A stretch of 55,184 nt of DNA, taken from NCBI RefSeq assembly GCF_001552175.1, contig NZ_BCQR01000022.1, forward strand, positions 1 through 55,184. The letters run 5' to 3'. Shown piece by piece: positions 48,366 through 55,184 of the stretch; position 1 is the stretch's first letter, and each line of letters starts with the position of its first letter. The position numbers were made by a program, and so were the translations under genes. The notes beneath the pieces are model-generated. The model saw nothing but the letters and a program-made list of their open reading frames with translations. It had not been told where the DNA came from and did no database searches. The stretch is from Actinomadura kijaniata NBRC 14229 (lineage in GTDB: Bacteria > Actinomycetota > Actinomycetes > Streptosporangiales > Streptosporangiaceae).

Positions 48366-48371
48366 GACGTC

Positions 48372-48701
48372 ATGACCCTGCTGGCCCAGCCCGCGCGCGA
48401 GGACATCGCGTTCACCGCGGTGATGCACGCCCTGTCCGATCCGGTGCGCCTGCGGATCCTGGCGGCGCTGGCCGACGGCGAGGAACGCTCCTGCCACGAG
48501 GCGGCGGAGAACTGCGGGGTGCACGTCTCGACCTCCTCCCACCACTTCCGCGTCATGCGGGAGGCCGGGGTGCTGAGCGCGCGGAAGGTGGGCCGGACGC
48601 GCTACGTCCGGATCCGCCGCGACGACCTGGACACCCGCTTCCCCGGCGTACTGAACGCGGCCCTGACCGCCGCCCGAGAACTCCAGGCCACTCCCACCTG
48701 A
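48372..48701 (+). CDS. ArsR-family repressor
   Basis: The protein has 109 residues from ATG 48372. The winged helix is typical: VMHALSDPVRLRILAALADG, ERSCHEAAENCGVHVSTSSH, HFRVMREAGVLSARKVGRTR and YVRIRRDDLDTRFPGVL. Two Cys (SCHEAAENC) lie at the beginning of the recognition helix region in positions that could bind metal or sense oxidation, but the ELCVC box of metal sensors is absent. It is divergent from the MFS exporter and shares the repeated operator with it, so export is probably induced by the ligand that releases this repressor. Confidence 0.9.
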   Translation: MTLLAQPAREDIAFTAVMHALSDPVRLRILAALADGEERSCHEAAENCGVHVSTSSHHFRVMREAGVLSARKVGRTRYVRIRRDDLDTRFPGVLNAALTAARELQATPT

Positions 48702-48751
48702 ACGTTCACCTCACCCCGCGACATGACCGCAGACCGCGATGACGAGGACTC

Positions 48752-49045
48752 ACGCGAAGGCGCGAAACCCCAAGGACACGTAGGCCGTGCGGGCGACCGC
48801 GTGGCCGTCACCGCACCCACGTCACGAGCGGCACACACCGCCACCAGGACCGCAGCGTGGGCACGGGCCACGATGGCGCGAGGGCTCGCGTAGGCGCGGA
48901 ACCCCAACAACACATGAGTCACGCGGGCAGCCGTGCGGCCGTCGCCGCGCGCAGCGCCGCCAGGACCGCGGCGTGAGCGTAGGCCACGATGGCGAGGGCT
49001 CGCGTAGGCGCTCCTGGGCGCGGCCAGGATCGCTGTGTGGGTGAC
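48752..49045 (-). repeat. Decayed tandem copies of the downstream end of the GNAT gene
   Basis: The 359-base gap after arsR contains degenerate copies of the last part of the acetyltransferase gene at 49061-49921. On the minus strand, the blocks starting at 48752 and 48887 each resemble the gene's C-terminal coding region (helix AAxLxAxxAARDxGA, then TAYVSLGFRAFA in place of ATYASLGFHTHA). The segments CCAGGACCGCAGCGTG (48844-48859) and CCAGGACCGCGGCGTG (48960-48975) lie 116 bases apart, as do CCACGATGGCG segments at 48868 and 48984. A shorter third copy is at about 49001-49045. No copy keeps a long reading frame. Confidence 0.65.
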
Positions 49046-49060
49046 GGTTCGCGTGGGCGG

Positions 49061-49921
49061 TCAGGGGCGGGTGAAGGACAGGGTCCTCGCGTGGGTGTGG
49101 AAGCCCAGGGACGCGTAGGTCGCGCGGGCGGAGGGGTGGCCGTCGTCGCCTCGCGCGGTCACGCGGGCCGTCGTCGCGCCCAGGTCGCGGGCGGCGCGCA
49201 GTGCGGCCAGGATCGCGGCGCTCGCCAGGCCGCGCCGCCGGTGGGCGGGATCGGTGCCGACCGGTTCCAGGACGGCCGTGCCGCCGTCCAGCCAGACCAG
49301 GCAGAACGCGGCGGGCGTCCCGTCCGGGGCCTCCACCAGCCAGTCCAGCCCGGCGCGGTACGGCCACGCCCGCATGACCTGCCGGTAGCTCTCGGCCGTG
49401 ACCCGCGAGGGCGGGTGGCCCGGCAGGGAGAACGCCGCCCGGTGCACCGCCGCCCGCGCCCCGGCGTCCTCCTCGCCCCGCACGGGGCGGAGCGTGTAGC
49501 CGTCCGGCACCTTCGGGTCGGCGAGGTCCGCCAGGTCGAGCCGCATGGACACGAAGAACGGGCCGTCCCGGCGTTCCCGGTAGCCGTGCCGCCGCAGCGC
49601 CTCGATCAGCGGCGTCTCGGTGTCCAGCGCGGTCACCTCGCGTTCCCCGCCGGGCACGGCCCGGTCGGACCAGCGCAGGACCGCGTCGGCCAGCTCCGGG
49701 CGCGCGGGGTCGTACTGGAGGTCCAGGTGGCCGGGCCGCGCCCAGCCCCACGCGACCACGCGGCCGTCGTCCTCCCAGAGGGCGGTGCGCCATTCGGGTT
49801 CGCGGCCGAGGTGCTGGAAGCGGGACCAGGCGAGTTCGCCGGGATGGAGGCGGGGGTCGGGGAGGCGGCGCGCGAGTTCCTGCATGGCCCGCAGGTCGGC
49901 GGGGCCCGTGTACGGCCTCAC
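49061..49921 (-). CDS. Tandem GNAT acetyltransferase
   Basis: The protein has 286 residues from GTG 49921, which overlaps the stop of the preceding gene (GTGA). The N-terminal half (YTGPADLRAMQELARRLPDP, WRTALWEDDGRVVAWGWARP) is a degenerate GNAT domain. The second half (from about 150) is a full one: YTLRPVRGEEDAGARAAVHR, FCLVWLDGGTAVLEPVGTDP, AHRRRGLASAAILAALRAAR (acetyl-CoA loop R/QxxGxA form) and ARATYASLGFHTHARTLSF. This two-domain layout is common in actinobacteria (mycothiol-synthase-like). The acceptor is unknown. Decayed copies of its 3' end follow. Confidence 0.88.
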   Translation of the reverse strand: MRPYTGPADLRAMQELARRLPDPRLHPGELAWSRFQHLGREPEWRTALWEDDGRVVAWGWARPGHLDLQYDPARPELADAVLRWSDRAVPGGEREVTALDTETPLIEALRRHGYRERRDGPFFVSMRLDLADLADPKVPDGYTLRPVRGEEDAGARAAVHRAAFSLPGHPPSRVTAESYRQVMRAWPYRAGLDWLVEAPDGTPAAFCLVWLDGGTAVLEPVGTDPAHRRRGLASAAILAALRAARDLGATTARVTARGDDGHPSARATYASLGFHTHARTLSFTRP

Positions 49922-50829
49922 CGTCGCGTCCGGCGGACCGGCCGGCCCTCCCCGTCGGAGGTCACCCAGGAGCCGTCCCCCGGGAGTTCGAGGTCGTAGG
50001 GCGTGCGCGCGTGCGTTTCGAGGCGTTCGACGACCCCGCCCGTGCGCAGGTCGACCAGGTAGTGGTGGTGCCGCTCCTCCTCGTCCTCGCTGATGGTGAC
50101 GATCGCGGTGTCGGCGTCGAGGAAACCGCCGCTCCACTCCACGGACGCCTCGTCCGGGTCGTGCCCGAAGACCTCGACGGCCAGCTCCAGCGTCTCCTTC
50201 CCGTCGGGGTCGTCGTGGAAGGCGGCGTCGCCCCGGCCGTGGTCGACCGTCATGAAGCGCCGCCCGTCCGGGGACAGGTCGATGAGGCTGCGGTGGTCCC
50301 ACGGGTAGGCGCTCGTCTCCAGCCGGCCGTCGACGAGGGACCCCCGGTAGACGCGCACCCCGTCCTGACCCTCCCCGACGTCGAGCAGCACGTGGACGCC
50401 GTCGGGGTGCCGGAGCTGGACACCGCCGTGCCCGGCGCAGTCCAGCTCGACCCGGTCGATCTCCGCGCCGGTGGCGGCGTCGAGCACGACCCAGCGGTCG
50501 GGGCCGCCGCGCCCCGCGTAGGCGTCGGGCCGGTACAGCCACACGACCGCGCCGTCGCGGGAGAACGCGCAGTCCGGGCTGTGCCCGTACCGCTGGGTGG
50601 AGCGGGGCAGCAGGTCGTACCGCCACCGCTCGGTTCCGTCGCGGCCGACGCAGACGACCTCGTGCCGCGTCGCGTAGACGGCGTGCTCCAGATCGGGGGC
50701 GGCGTCATGGCCGCACGGCTCCGCGCCCGGCGTCACCGGGAAGACCGCCACCGGCTCCAGCAGGCCCTCACCCTCGGAGAGGTAGGCGCATACTCGGCCG
50801 TCCAGGAAGCGGGTGAGGATCCGGGTCAT
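49918..50829 (-). CDS. Propeller-like protein of unknown function
   Basis: The protein has 303 residues from ATG 50829. It has no signal peptide or membrane segment. Repeated strand-turn blocks are visible: HEVVCVGRDGTERWRYDLLP, PDCAFSRDGAVVWLYRPDAY, RWVVLDAATGAEIDRVEL, HRSLIDLSPDGRRFMTVDHG and GGFLDADTAIVTISEDEEER, as in WD40/PQQ-like propellers. A His-rich turn (EERHHHYLVDL) is odd. It is translationally coupled to the GNAT gene and follows the winged-helix gene with nine bases between, so the three form an operon. Confidence 0.72.
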   Translation of the reverse strand: MTRILTRFLDGRVCAYLSEGEGLLEPVAVFPVTPGAEPCGHDAAPDLEHAVYATRHEVVCVGRDGTERWRYDLLPRSTQRYGHSPDCAFSRDGAVVWLYRPDAYAGRGGPDRWVVLDAATGAEIDRVELDCAGHGGVQLRHPDGVHVLLDVGEGQDGVRVYRGSLVDGRLETSAYPWDHRSLIDLSPDGRRFMTVDHGRGDAAFHDDPDGKETLELAVEVFGHDPDEASVEWSGGFLDADTAIVTISEDEEERHHHYLVDLRTGGVVERLETHARTPYDLELPGDGSWVTSDGEGRPVRRTRR

Positions 50830-50838
50830 AGCGGGAGG

Positions 50839-51948
50839 TTAGCGGCTGCCCTCTCCCTCCAGGGGCGCGAAACGGATGTCGTGCTCGTCGTCGGGCGCGG
50901 TGAACGCCAGCAGCCGCGCCCCCTCCGCCTCGGCCTCCGAGGTGTCGCGGAGGGGTTCGAAGAGCTCGACGCGCAGGGTGGACCGGGCGGCCTTCCTGTC
51001 GCGCTCGATCCGCCAGATGCCGCGCACCCGCCCGTCCACCAGCATCGTCGCCTTCACCCACGCCCCGACGCAGATGACCTTGCGCTGCTCGACGGTCATC
51101 ACGCGGGTGCGGTCGTGGTAGGCGAGCAGCAGGTTGTCCAGGTCGGGCAGGAACCGCACCGGCGCCGGGACGCCGGGGTCGGGCAGCTCGGCGTCCGGCA
51201 GGTCGAACAGCTCGACGCCGTTCTCGTCCCGGTAGGTCCGCAGCTCACCGCGCATCCGGTCGAAGTCGCCGTCCATCCGGCGCATGCCCGACCACGCCTG
51301 GAAGTCCTTCACCGAACCCGGCCCGAACGCCGCCAGGTAGCGCCGGATCAGCTCGTCGGGCCGCGGGTCGGGGGCCAGGGGGCGGCCCGTCCACTCCTCG
51401 ACCAGGGCGAACGGCGTCGCGCCCCAGGTGTTCCACGTCCCGCTGGGCGGCGGGTGGACGACCGGGACGAGGGCCTGCACCGACCAGCCGAGGGCCTGGA
51501 GGTCGCGGCCCGGCCAGCGTTCGGCGAGCGCGCGGGCGACCTGCGGGCGGGTCAGCGTCCGTCCGGTCAGCGCCTCGCGCGCGGCGGCGGCCAGCTCGTC
51601 CAGGTCCCAGTCGGCGGTGACCCGCCCGAACGCCGCCTGCCGGCCGCGCAGGACGGCGGGCTGCACGAGCGGCCGCATCCACAGGAAGTCGTCGGCGGTG
51701 GCGATGTGCTGGGTGGCGCGCAGGAACGAGGACCGCACGATGGACCGGTCGTAGAGCAGCGCGGTCAGGTCCTCCTGCCGGAACCCCGCCAGCCGGGTCC
51801 AGAGGCAGTGGTAGGGGACGTTCGGATCCTGGGCCTGGACGCCGACGAGGCGCGCGACGGCGTCCAGGGCGGACATGTCCGAGCGTGTGAGCAGCAACTG
51901 CCGGTCGAGGGCGGCCCGGTTGAGCGTCCGCCGGTCGAGCACGTCCAT
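50839..51948 (-). CDS. Winged-helix DNA-binding protein (HTH_42, YcaQ/AlkX-like)
   Basis: ATG 51948 is chosen (ATTGGAGGCGGG upstream), giving 369 residues. Family blocks are present: RRTLNRAALDRQLLLTRSDM, LVGVQAQDPNVPYHCLWTRL, RSSFLRATQHIATADDFLWM, LGWSVQALVPVVHPPPSGTW and RRYLAAFGPGSVKDFQAWSG. The family (PF06224) includes E. coli YcaQ and AlkX-type DNA glycosylases that act on alkylated or cross-linked DNA, but many actinobacterial members are uncharacterised. The QxQ region reads VQAQDP, as in YcaQ relatives. A 10-bp exact inverted repeat lies just upstream. Confidence 0.85.
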   Translation of the reverse strand: MDVLDRRTLNRAALDRQLLLTRSDMSALDAVARLVGVQAQDPNVPYHCLWTRLAGFRQEDLTALLYDRSIVRSSFLRATQHIATADDFLWMRPLVQPAVLRGRQAAFGRVTADWDLDELAAAAREALTGRTLTRPQVARALAERWPGRDLQALGWSVQALVPVVHPPPSGTWNTWGATPFALVEEWTGRPLAPDPRPDELIRRYLAAFGPGSVKDFQAWSGMRRMDGDFDRMRGELRTYRDENGVELFDLPDAELPDPGVPAPVRFLPDLDNLLLAYHDRTRVMTVEQRKVICVGAWVKATMLVDGRVRGIWRIERDRKAARSTLRVELFEPLRDTSEAEAEGARLLAFTAPDDEHDIRFAPLEGEGSR

Positions 51949-51971
51949 CCCGCCTCCAATGCAGAACAAAT

Positions 51972-52001
51972 CGTTCCGTTCCAGTGTATCAGAACGGAAC
52001 G
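51972..52001. promoter_or_regulatory. Exact 10-bp inverted repeat upstream of the winged-helix gene
   Basis: CGTTCCGTTC (51972-51981) and GAACGGAACG (51992-52001) are exact reverse complements with a 10-base A/T-rich spacer. It lies 23 bases upstream of the ATG of the HTH_42 gene and 17 bases after the stop of the methyltransferase gene. The spacing fits a dimer-binding operator, although it could also end the upstream transcript. Confidence 0.6.
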
Positions 52002-52017
52002 CTTCATTCCATGAAGG

Positions 52018-52842
52018 TCAGGGCTTGCGGGCCACCCCGCAGAACGAGTCGACCTCGCGGGGCCGCTCGCCCGGGGAGGGGTCGGGCCGCCACAGCGTCG
52101 TGGACACCACGCCCGGCTCGACCAGCTCCAGGCCCTCGAAGTGACGGGCGATGAACTCGGGGGTGCGCGGGATGTAGGGCACCGCCCCCGACTGCGCGTA
52201 CAGCCGCAGCGCCGCCGCACGGGCGGTCTCGTCGGCCGAGGCCGCCGGCCGCGTGCCGAGGACGTTGGTGCCGTCGTTGACCACCAGGAAGCTGCCGGGG
52301 GCCAGCGCCGCGACCAGCTCCCTCACGATGCCCTGCGGGTCCTCCTCGTCGGCGACGTGCCCGATGACGCCGAGCAGCATCAACGCCACGGGCTCGGCGA
52401 GGTCCAAGGTCCGGGCGGCCGACTCCAGGATGGACGCGGGGTCGCGGACGTCGGCGTCGATGTGCTCGGTGGCTCCCTCGGGGGTGCTGGTCAGCAGGGC
52501 GCGGGCGTGGGCCAGCACCATCGGGTCGTTGTCCACGTAGACGACGCGGGTCTCGGGGGCGATGCGCTGGGCGACCTGGTGGGTGTTGTCGGCGGTGGGG
52601 AGCCCGGTGCCGATGTCGAGGATCTGCCGGATGCCCCGCTCGCCGACCAGGTGGCGGGTCGCCCGGCCGAGGAAGGCCCGGGCCGCGCGGGCGATGTCGG
52701 CCATCTCCGGGAAGAGGGCGAGCATCTGGCCGCCGACGGTCCGGTCGACGGGGTAGTTGTCCCGGCCTCCCAGCCAGTAGTTCCAGATACGCGCCGAATG
52801 CGGGTGCTGGATGTCGAAATCGACGCTGTGCGGCATTTCCAC
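52018..52842 (-). CDS. SAM-dependent methyltransferase, DUF574 family
   Basis: GTG 52842 is chosen (GAGAGG five bases upstream); ATG 52836 is also possible. The 274-residue protein has the family signatures HPHSARIWNYWLGGRDNYPV (about 12-31) and VDRTVGGQML. It also has the SAM site QILDIGTGLPTADNTHQVAQ, VVYVDNDPMVLAHARALL and VALMLLGVIGHVADEEDP. The family (PF04672) is nearly confined to Streptomyces and related actinomycetes, where genomes hold many copies. The methyl acceptor is unknown. It stands alone, and the inverted repeat 51972-52001 lies after its stop. Confidence 0.93.
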   Translation of the reverse strand: MEMPHSVDFDIQHPHSARIWNYWLGGRDNYPVDRTVGGQMLALFPEMADIARAARAFLGRATRHLVGERGIRQILDIGTGLPTADNTHQVAQRIAPETRVVYVDNDPMVLAHARALLTSTPEGATEHIDADVRDPASILESAARTLDLAEPVALMLLGVIGHVADEEDPQGIVRELVAALAPGSFLVVNDGTNVLGTRPAASADETARAAALRLYAQSGAVPYIPRTPEFIARHFEGLELVEPGVVSTTLWRPDPSPGERPREVDSFCGVARKP

Positions 52843-53006
52843 GACAGCCTCTCTACACAGAACACGACCGGATGCCGCCAACCGTAACCAGCCAGGGGTT
52901 CCGGTCAACACTCATGCAACAGAACTGAATGCCCTGATATCAACCCAGGCCAGCGGAGTGTCCCCTCCCGGTCACCGGCCGTCGCGGTCCGTGACGGTCC
53001 GGGCCG

Positions 53007-53624
53007 TCAGGCGGGCAGGGACCGGGCCACCAGTTCCATGCCCCGCCGCATCGCGTCCCGCACCTCGGCGGGGCCGTCGCCGCGTTCCAGCGCGGCCGTG
53101 GCGGCGGCGCCGACCGCGCCCACCATCGCGCCGACCAGGGCCGACGCGGTGACCTCGTCGAGCTCGTCCGGGAACGCCTCGCGCAGCGCCCGCGCCAGCT
53201 CGGCCCGCGCGCCGAGGTAGCGCTGGAGCAGCCGCGCCTGGAGCGCCGGCACCGAGGCCGCCAGCCGCACCCGCAGCGCCGCGAGCCCGCCGGACAGGTC
53301 ACCGCCGTCCCAGGCGTCGAGGATCATCCGTTCGGTCGCGCGCAGCAGGACGTCGGCCGGGCGCTCCCCGGGGCCGCGTTCGGCGATCGCCGCCACCGCC
53401 AGGTCGACGCGCACGTCCGCGTGGGCGAACAGCACGTCCTCCTTCGCCTGGAAGTGGAGGAAGAAGGTGCGGGTGGACACCTCGGCGGCCGCGGCGATCT
53501 CGGCCACGGTGACGCCCTCGTACCCCTTGCGCTCGAACAGGCGCACGGCCGCCTCGACCAGCGCCTGCCGGGTGCGCCGCTTCTTGAGCTCCCGCAAACC
53601 GGGGGTCTCCGCCATGCCCGGCAT
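53007..53624 (-). CDS. TetR-family regulator
   Basis: ATG 53624 is chosen (GGAGGG seven bases upstream); ATG 53615 is in frame. The protein has 205 residues. The DNA-binding part has RELKKRRTRQALVEAAVRLF, GVTVAEIAAAAEVSTRTFFL and HFQAKEDVLFAHAD, with the STRTFFLHFxxKEDVLF pattern of the AcrR/TetR group that guards exporters or SDR enzymes. It is divergent from the SDR gene at 53699, and the palindrome 53645-53676 between them is its likely operator. Confidence 0.9.
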   Translation of the reverse strand: MPGMAETPGLRELKKRRTRQALVEAAVRLFERKGYEGVTVAEIAAAAEVSTRTFFLHFQAKEDVLFAHADVRVDLAVAAIAERGPGERPADVLLRATERMILDAWDGGDLSGGLAALRVRLAASVPALQARLLQRYLGARAELARALREAFPDELDEVTASALVGAMVGAVGAAATAALERGDGPAEVRDAMRRGMELVARSLPA

Positions 53625-53644
53625 CCTATTGCCCTCCGCGCTAA

Positions 53645-53676
53645 CTTCATGCAATGTATTAATACATCGAATGAAG
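53645..53676. promoter_or_regulatory. Palindromic TetR operator
   Basis: The core ATGTATTAATACAT (53654-53667) is a perfect 14-bp palindrome. Outside it, CTTCAT (53645-53650) and ATGAAG (53671-53676) are again exact reverse complements, with three unpaired bases on each side. The A/T-rich 32-bp site stands between the divergent TetR and SDR genes, 21 bases from one start and 22 from the other. Confidence 0.8.
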
Positions 53677-53698
53677 CGAGTGAGAGGGTGTGATCGGC

Positions 53699-54700
53699 AT
53701 GGGCAGCCTGGACGGGCGCGTCGTCCTCGTCACCGGGGCGGGGCGCGGCATCGGCCGGGAGGAGGCGCTGTTCTTCGCCGCCGAGGGCGCGCGGGTCGTC
53801 GTCAACGACCCCGGCGTGGCCATCGACGGCAGCGGCGGCGACACCGGGGTCGCGGCCTCGGTCGTGGCGGAGATCGTCGCGCGGGGCGGGCAGGCCGTCG
53901 CCAACACCGACAGCGTCGCCGACTGGGACGGGGCCCGCGCCATGGTCGACACGGCCCTGGACGCCTTCGGGGACCTGCACGTCGTGGTCAACAACGCGGC
54001 CATCGAACGGAACCGGGGCCTGGCCGACCTGTCGGAACGGGACTTCGACGACGTGCTCGCCGTCAAGCTCAAGGGGACGTTCGCGGTGACGCGCTGGGCG
54101 GCCCGCCACTGGCGCGACCGCCACCGCGAGGGCGTGCGCGCCGACCGGGCCGTCATCACCACCTCCTCGGGCTCCGGCCTGCTCAACCCGCTGCCCACGC
54201 AGGCCTCCTACGCGGCGGGCAACGCGGGCGTCGCGGCGCTGACGACCGTGGCGGCCCTGGAGCTCGGCCGGTACGGCGTGCGGGTCAACTGCCTCTCGCC
54301 CTCCATGGCCCGCACCCGCCTCACCGTCGGCGTCCCGGGGATGGAGCGGAGACCCGCGGCGGGCTTCGACCCCCTGGACCCGGCCGCCTGCGCGCCCGTG
54401 GCCGCCTACCTGGCGAGCGCGGAGTGCCCGCTCACCGGCCAGGTGCTGTCGGTGCGGGGCGGCTCGGTCGTCCTCAACCACGGGTGGTCGCGGGGGCCCG
54501 GCGTCCACAAGGACGGGCTGTGGGAGGTGGGGGAACTCGCGGAGAAGCTCAAGGAGGTCGCGGTGGAGGACCCGTTCGACAGGCTCGCCGAGGCGCTGGG
54601 CGGGGCGCTCGGCACGATGGGCCGCGCCCGCCTCCAGGAGATGATCGACACCCTGCTCGATCAGGGAACGCCGCCGGAACCGGACGGGGCACGCCCCTGA
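53699..54700 (+). CDS. Short-chain dehydrogenase-like protein lacking catalytic Lys
   Basis: ATG 53699 is chosen (GAGAGGG ten bases upstream); GTG 53690 is in frame. The 333-residue protein resembles SDRs of the peroxisomal multifunctional-enzyme type: TGAGRGIGREEALFFAAEGA, VVVNDPGVAIDGSGGD and VVVNNAAIERN. The Ser block is ITTSSGSGLLNP. The active-site Tyr171 is in SYAAGNAGVAALT, where position +4 is Asn175 instead of Lys. A C-terminal extension of about 70 residues (GPGVHKDGLWEVGELAEKLK, LQEMIDTLLDQG) is helical. Without the Lys it may be inactive or work in an unusual way. The TetR encoded divergently probably represses it. Confidence 0.82.
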   Translation: MGSLDGRVVLVTGAGRGIGREEALFFAAEGARVVVNDPGVAIDGSGGDTGVAASVVAEIVARGGQAVANTDSVADWDGARAMVDTALDAFGDLHVVVNNAAIERNRGLADLSERDFDDVLAVKLKGTFAVTRWAARHWRDRHREGVRADRAVITTSSGSGLLNPLPTQASYAAGNAGVAALTTVAALELGRYGVRVNCLSPSMARTRLTVGVPGMERRPAAGFDPLDPAACAPVAAYLASAECPLTGQVLSVRGGSVVLNHGWSRGPGVHKDGLWEVGELAEKLKEVAVEDPFDRLAEALGGALGTMGRARLQEMIDTLLDQGTPPEPDGARP

Positions 54701-54713
54701 CCCGGGACGCCGC

Positions 54714-55184
54714 CTACCGGCCCGCCGCGCCCCGGTAGGCGTGCACGGCGAACCGCAACCGGGCCTCGACCAGCATCTCCTCGTCGGCCGGACAGCCCAG
54801 CATCCGCCGCGCCGTCTCGATGATCTGCTCGTCGCTCAACGCGGGCCCCGCCTCACCGATCCGCCGCGCCAGCTCGACGAGGTCGTCCCGCCGGTAGAAC
54901 GCGATCGACTGCCCCCGCCGCACGAACCCCTCGCCCGCAGGCCCCGGCCCAGAACGTGCGGACGCAGCACCTTCGGACGCCGCACGTTCCGACGCCGCAC
55001 GTTCCGACGCCGCACGTTCCGACGCGGAATGCCTCGACCTGGAAGAACCCGACGCGCCCCGCTCCGGCACGCCACGCTCAGACGCGGCACGCTCGGGCAC
55101 CGCACGCTCGGACGCGGCACGCTCGGACGCGGCACGCTCGGACGCGGCACGCTCGGACGCGGCACGCTCGGACGCGGCACGCTC
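54714..55184 (-). CDS. Repeat-bearing protein of unknown function, 5' end outside the window
   Basis: The minus frame is open from the window edge (55184) to the stop at 54714, about 156 codons visible. The visible N-terminal part consists of ERAAS pentapeptides (at least five perfect copies at the edge, then ERAVPERAASERGVPERGAS and a second group of three or four). The C-terminal 75 residues are ordered: RRGQSIAFYRRDDLVELARR, IGEAGPALSDEQIIETARRM and LVEARLRFAVHAYRG. It is helical, acidic and without recognised family. It converges with the SDR gene with 13 bases between stops. Confidence 0.6.
   Translation of the reverse strand, partial: ERAASERAASERAASERAASERAASERAVPERAASERGVPERGASGSSRSRHSASERAASERAASERAASEGAASARSGPGPAGEGFVRRGQSIAFYRRDDLVELARRIGEAGPALSDEQIIETARRMLGCPADEEMLVEARLRFAVHAYRGAAGR
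54961..55184. repeat. 15-bp tandem repeats, two blocks, running off the window
   Basis: In the plus direction, GACGCGGCACGCTCG is repeated at 55111, 55126, 55141 and 55156, and a fifth copy is cut by the window end. A related block, GACGCCGCACGTTCC, occurs at 54976, 54991 and 55006, preceded by a variant at 54961. Each unit encodes one ERAAS pentapeptide on the minus strand, so the array is in frame and can change length without breaking the gene. Confidence 0.9.

Noticed and set aside
54961..55184. CRISPR array
   Set aside because: The 15-bp units are adjacent with no spacers and are translated in frame as pentapeptides; no cas gene is near.

Overview
The window is very G+C-rich bacterial DNA with GTG/TTG starts, many ATGA/GTGA gene overlaps, leaderless-looking promoters, Pkn-type serine/threonine kinases, a DUF574-type methyltransferase, SigE-family sigma factor and a fused lysX. 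Together these point to a chromosome of a filamentous actinomycete, most likely Streptosporangiales/Thermomonosporaceae such as Actinomadura. The genus is inferred from gene style only. No rRNA or tRNA gene was seen.

Layout. 1-6.6 kb: small membrane proteins, a decayed hemerythrin-like gene, a secreted SnoaL-like protein with an MFS exporter, a LysE exporter and a TetR regulator. 6.7-14.3 kb: a catabolic island. A minus-strand SDR faces a plus-strand run SDR, nitroreductase, SDR, D-aminoacylase-like amidohydrolase, cytochrome P450 and FadD19-like acyl-CoA ligase. The run is tightly coupled and ends in a perfect terminator. 14.4-16.4 kb: a lipoprotein gene, then the remains of an IS200/IS605-type element: an intact-looking TnpB with its omega-RNA end and a broken divergent tnpA. 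16.5-27.2 kb: a signalling region with a NarL-type regulator, a CapD-like sugar-nucleotide protein with an altered active site, a histidine kinase/response regulator/miniature P450 operon, two membrane-anchored esterase paralogues (one lacking catalytic residues), a NarL-type two-component pair and an orphan receiver protein. 27.2-36.2 kb: three tandem Ser/Thr kinases (one without an outer domain), a small secreted protein, and lysX, which combines lysyl-phosphatidylglycerol synthase and lysyl-tRNA synthetase.

36.3-55.2 kb: many small regulator/effector modules: UPF0158-like, HxlR/SnoaL, MarR-GNAT fusion with a perfect operator, ABM-like/TetR, SigE-like sigma with a membrane-anchored propeller protein, ankyrin/HEAT protein opposite a hydrolase, a second NarL-type pair, ArsR/MFS with repeated operators, a GNAT operon trailed by decayed copies of its own 3' end, DUF574 methyltransferase, TetR/SDR with a palindromic operator, and a gene running off the window with pentapeptide repeats.

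The most unusual items are: (i) the solitary TnpB/omega-RNA beside a truncated tnpA; (ii) the HK-RR-miniature P450 operon; (iii) the active/pseudo-esterase pair upstream of a two-component system; (iv) two SDR-fold proteins lacking the catalytic lysine; (v) decayed tandem copies of an acetyltransferase tail. No clearly new multi-gene defence or biosynthetic system was recognised. All functions are read from motifs and context, without database searches.
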